This document shows positions 7,098 through 8,188 of a stretch of DNA of 8,188 nucleotides, in pieces; positions within the stretch are counted from its first letter, which is position 1; each line of letters opens with the position of its first letter. The notes under the pieces are model-generated. The model was not told the origin of the DNA and ran no database searches. It was given only the letters and a program-made list of their open reading frames with translations. The position numbers and the translations under genes are program-made. Origin of the DNA: Hyphomicrobiales bacterium (GTDB lineage Bacteria; Pseudomonadota; Alphaproteobacteria; Rhizobiales; JAUVMS01); contig JAUVMS010000135.1 in NCBI GenBank assembly GCA_030600135.1, positions 1 through 8,188 on the forward strand, in the 5' to 3' direction.

Positions 7098-7103
7098 TCC
7101 TCC
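7098..7103 (-). promoter_or_regulatory. Ribosome binding site that decides the CBS protein start
   Basis: On the minus strand GGAGGA is followed by nine bases and GTG (7086-7088). It overlaps the codons of the longer reading frame from 7106, so initiation at 7106 would leave this strong site unused. Confidence 0.65.
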
Positions 7104-7143
7104 CACTGATACACGATCACGCCGGAGAAACTTTTCTTAGTTT

Positions 7144-7170
7144 GATCGGCATGCGAATTCGCCACCGATC
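7144..7170. promoter_or_regulatory. Nested palindrome upstream of the CBS gene
   Basis: A perfect ten-base palindrome GCGAATTCGC (7153-7162) is flanked by inverted arms GATCGG (7144-7149) and CCGATC (7165-7170). It lies 56-82 bases upstream of the CBS-protein start and no T-run follows on either strand, so an operator is more likely than a terminator. The regulator is unknown and chance is possible. Confidence 0.3.
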
Positions 7171-7308
7171 CGGCGTTGACCGCTTCGAACCAGTAGTGCC
7201 TTACTCGTTTGCAAAGCTTACCATAGAAAAATGTGGATGGAAATTACCGGTTGGTTGATCACTGACAAATCTTGCCAAGCAAAAATGGTACAATGCTCGC
7301 GATCTTGT

Positions 7309-8188
7309 TCATGACGACAGGTCTTCGACTATTTGAGCGACGGCATTGGCGATGGCGAGGGCCGACGTCAGGCCCGGCGATTCGATCCCGAAGAGGTTAA
7401 TCAGTCCGCCAACGCCATGTTCTTCCGGTCCGGCGATCACGAAATCGCCTGCCGGTTCTCCAGGGCCGACGATCTTTGGCCGAACACCGGCGTAGTCGGG
7501 CGCAAGTGCGCCGTCCTCGAGGCCTGGCCAATAGCGCCTGATTGACGTGTAGAACGAGGCTGCCCGCGCCGGATCGACATCGTAGCTCGGCTGCGTCACC
7601 CACTCGACATCGGGTCCGAACCGCGCCTGGCCACCGAGGTCGAGCGTGACATGGGTGCCGAGACCGCCAGGCACCGGCACCGGATAGATCAGCCGTCGGA
7701 ATGGCGAGCGTCCAACGAGGCGGAAATAGCACCCCTTGGCGAACCGCGTAACCGGCACGCCACGGTGATCGACGCCCTCGATGGCTCGCGCAACCGTGCT
7801 CGCGCCAAGTCCGGCCGCGTTCACCACGACCCGACATTGCAACTCGACTGGCTCGGCGCCACCTACGTTGATCCGGATCGTGCTATTTCCCAGCGCGGTG
7901 CCCGAGAGCATTGGTGCGTGGTAGGCCACTTGTCCGCCATGGTCCCCCAGCTCACCCAACAGCGCCAGCATGAGGCCATGACTGTCCACGACGCCGGTTG
8001 AAGGCGAAAGGAGGGCACCTACTGCGACGACCTCCGGCTCGCACTGCCGGATTTGGTCCACTGTAAGCGGTTGCAGATCGTCGACGCCATTGGCCATGGC
8101 CTGTTCGGCAATCCGATCGAGCGCGGAAAGTTCACTCTCCTCGGTGGCGACGATGAGTTTACCGTAGCGGGCATGCGCAACGCCATGC
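7309..8188 (-). CDS. FAD-dependent oxidoreductase, L-2-hydroxyglutarate oxidase-like (5' end outside window)
   Basis: The reading frame is open from the window edge to a TGA at 7309-7311, giving the last 292 residues. An internal ATG at 8095-8097 is not the likely start, because the 30 codons before it are open and read well (ending LSALDRIAEQA). The N-terminal FAD-binding GxGxxG is therefore missing; roughly 75-100 residues should lie outside. Numbered from the first visible residue, motifs are VVNAAGLGAS (121-130, second FAD contact), RFAKGCYFRL (148-157), YPVP (168-171), THVTLDLGGQARFGPDVEW (178-196) and FGIESPGLTSALAIA (266-280). These place it in the DAO superfamily close to LhgO/L2HGDH, which oxidise L-2-hydroxyglutarate to 2-oxoglutarate. 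The exact substrate is not certain. It lies 220 bases upstream of the CBS gene on the same strand; the gap is less GC-rich than its surroundings. Confidence 0.85.
   Translation of the reverse strand, partial: HGVAHARYGKLIVATEESELSALDRIAEQAMANGVDDLQPLTVDQIRQCEPEVVAVGALLSPSTGVVDSHGLMLALLGELGDHGGQVAYHAPMLSGTALGNSTIRINVGGAEPVELQCRVVVNAAGLGASTVARAIEGVDHRGVPVTRFAKGCYFRLVGRSPFRRLIYPVPVPGGLGTHVTLDLGGQARFGPDVEWVTQPSYDVDPARAASFYTSIRRYWPGLEDGALAPDYAGVRPKIVGPGEPAGDFVIAGPEEHGVGGLINLFGIESPGLTSALAIANAVAQIVEDLSS

Noticed and set aside
7255..7294. Promoter-like pieces TTGCCA (7272-7277) and TACAAT (7289-7294) on the plus strand
   Set aside because: The spacing is only 11 bases and no plus-strand gene follows.

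Overview
The window looks like ordinary chromosomal DNA from a GC-rich alphaproteobacterium. The evidence is high GC, codon use dominated by G/C third positions, Shine-Dalgarno sites of the GGAG/GAGGAG type, and protein families (DoeA-like hydrolase, YjbE-type TerC protein, short CBS-pair protein ending in a helical LEANVLRDY tail) that are typical of that class. No genus can be fixed from the sequence. There is no mobile element, RNA gene or CRISPR array.

Layout, left to right. A secreted von Willebrand factor A (VWA) protein (116-1447, +) converges on a TerC/YjbE-family membrane protein (1542-2207, -), with a GC-rich hairpin between them. A 376-base divergent intergenic region (2208-2583) follows. 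It holds a dyad resembling a GntR-type operator and a doubtful 43-residue ORF. Next come three plus-strand genes: a DoeA-like ectoine hydrolase of the M24 fold (2584-3765), a PfkB-family kinase (3901-4995) and histidine ammonia-lyase HutH (5084-6631). Gaps of 135 and 88 bases allow co-transcription, and a strong hairpin lies between the kinase and hutH. On the minus strand are a CBS-pair protein (6654-7088), whose start is better placed at an internal GTG behind a GGAGGA site, and the C-terminal part of an FAD-dependent oxidoreductase of the L-2-hydroxyglutarate oxidase type (7309 to the window edge).

The most interesting part is the doeA-like / pfkB / hutH cluster. DoeA opens the cyclic amidine ring of ectoine, and HutH deaminates histidine to urocanate. 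Neither gene has its usual partners here (doeB/doeC/doeD/eut transport genes, or hutU/hutI/hutG), and a PfkB kinase sits between them. This may be a loose collection of nitrogen-scavenging genes or an uncharacterised pathway; the sequence alone cannot decide. The remaining genes look like housekeeping or stress functions.
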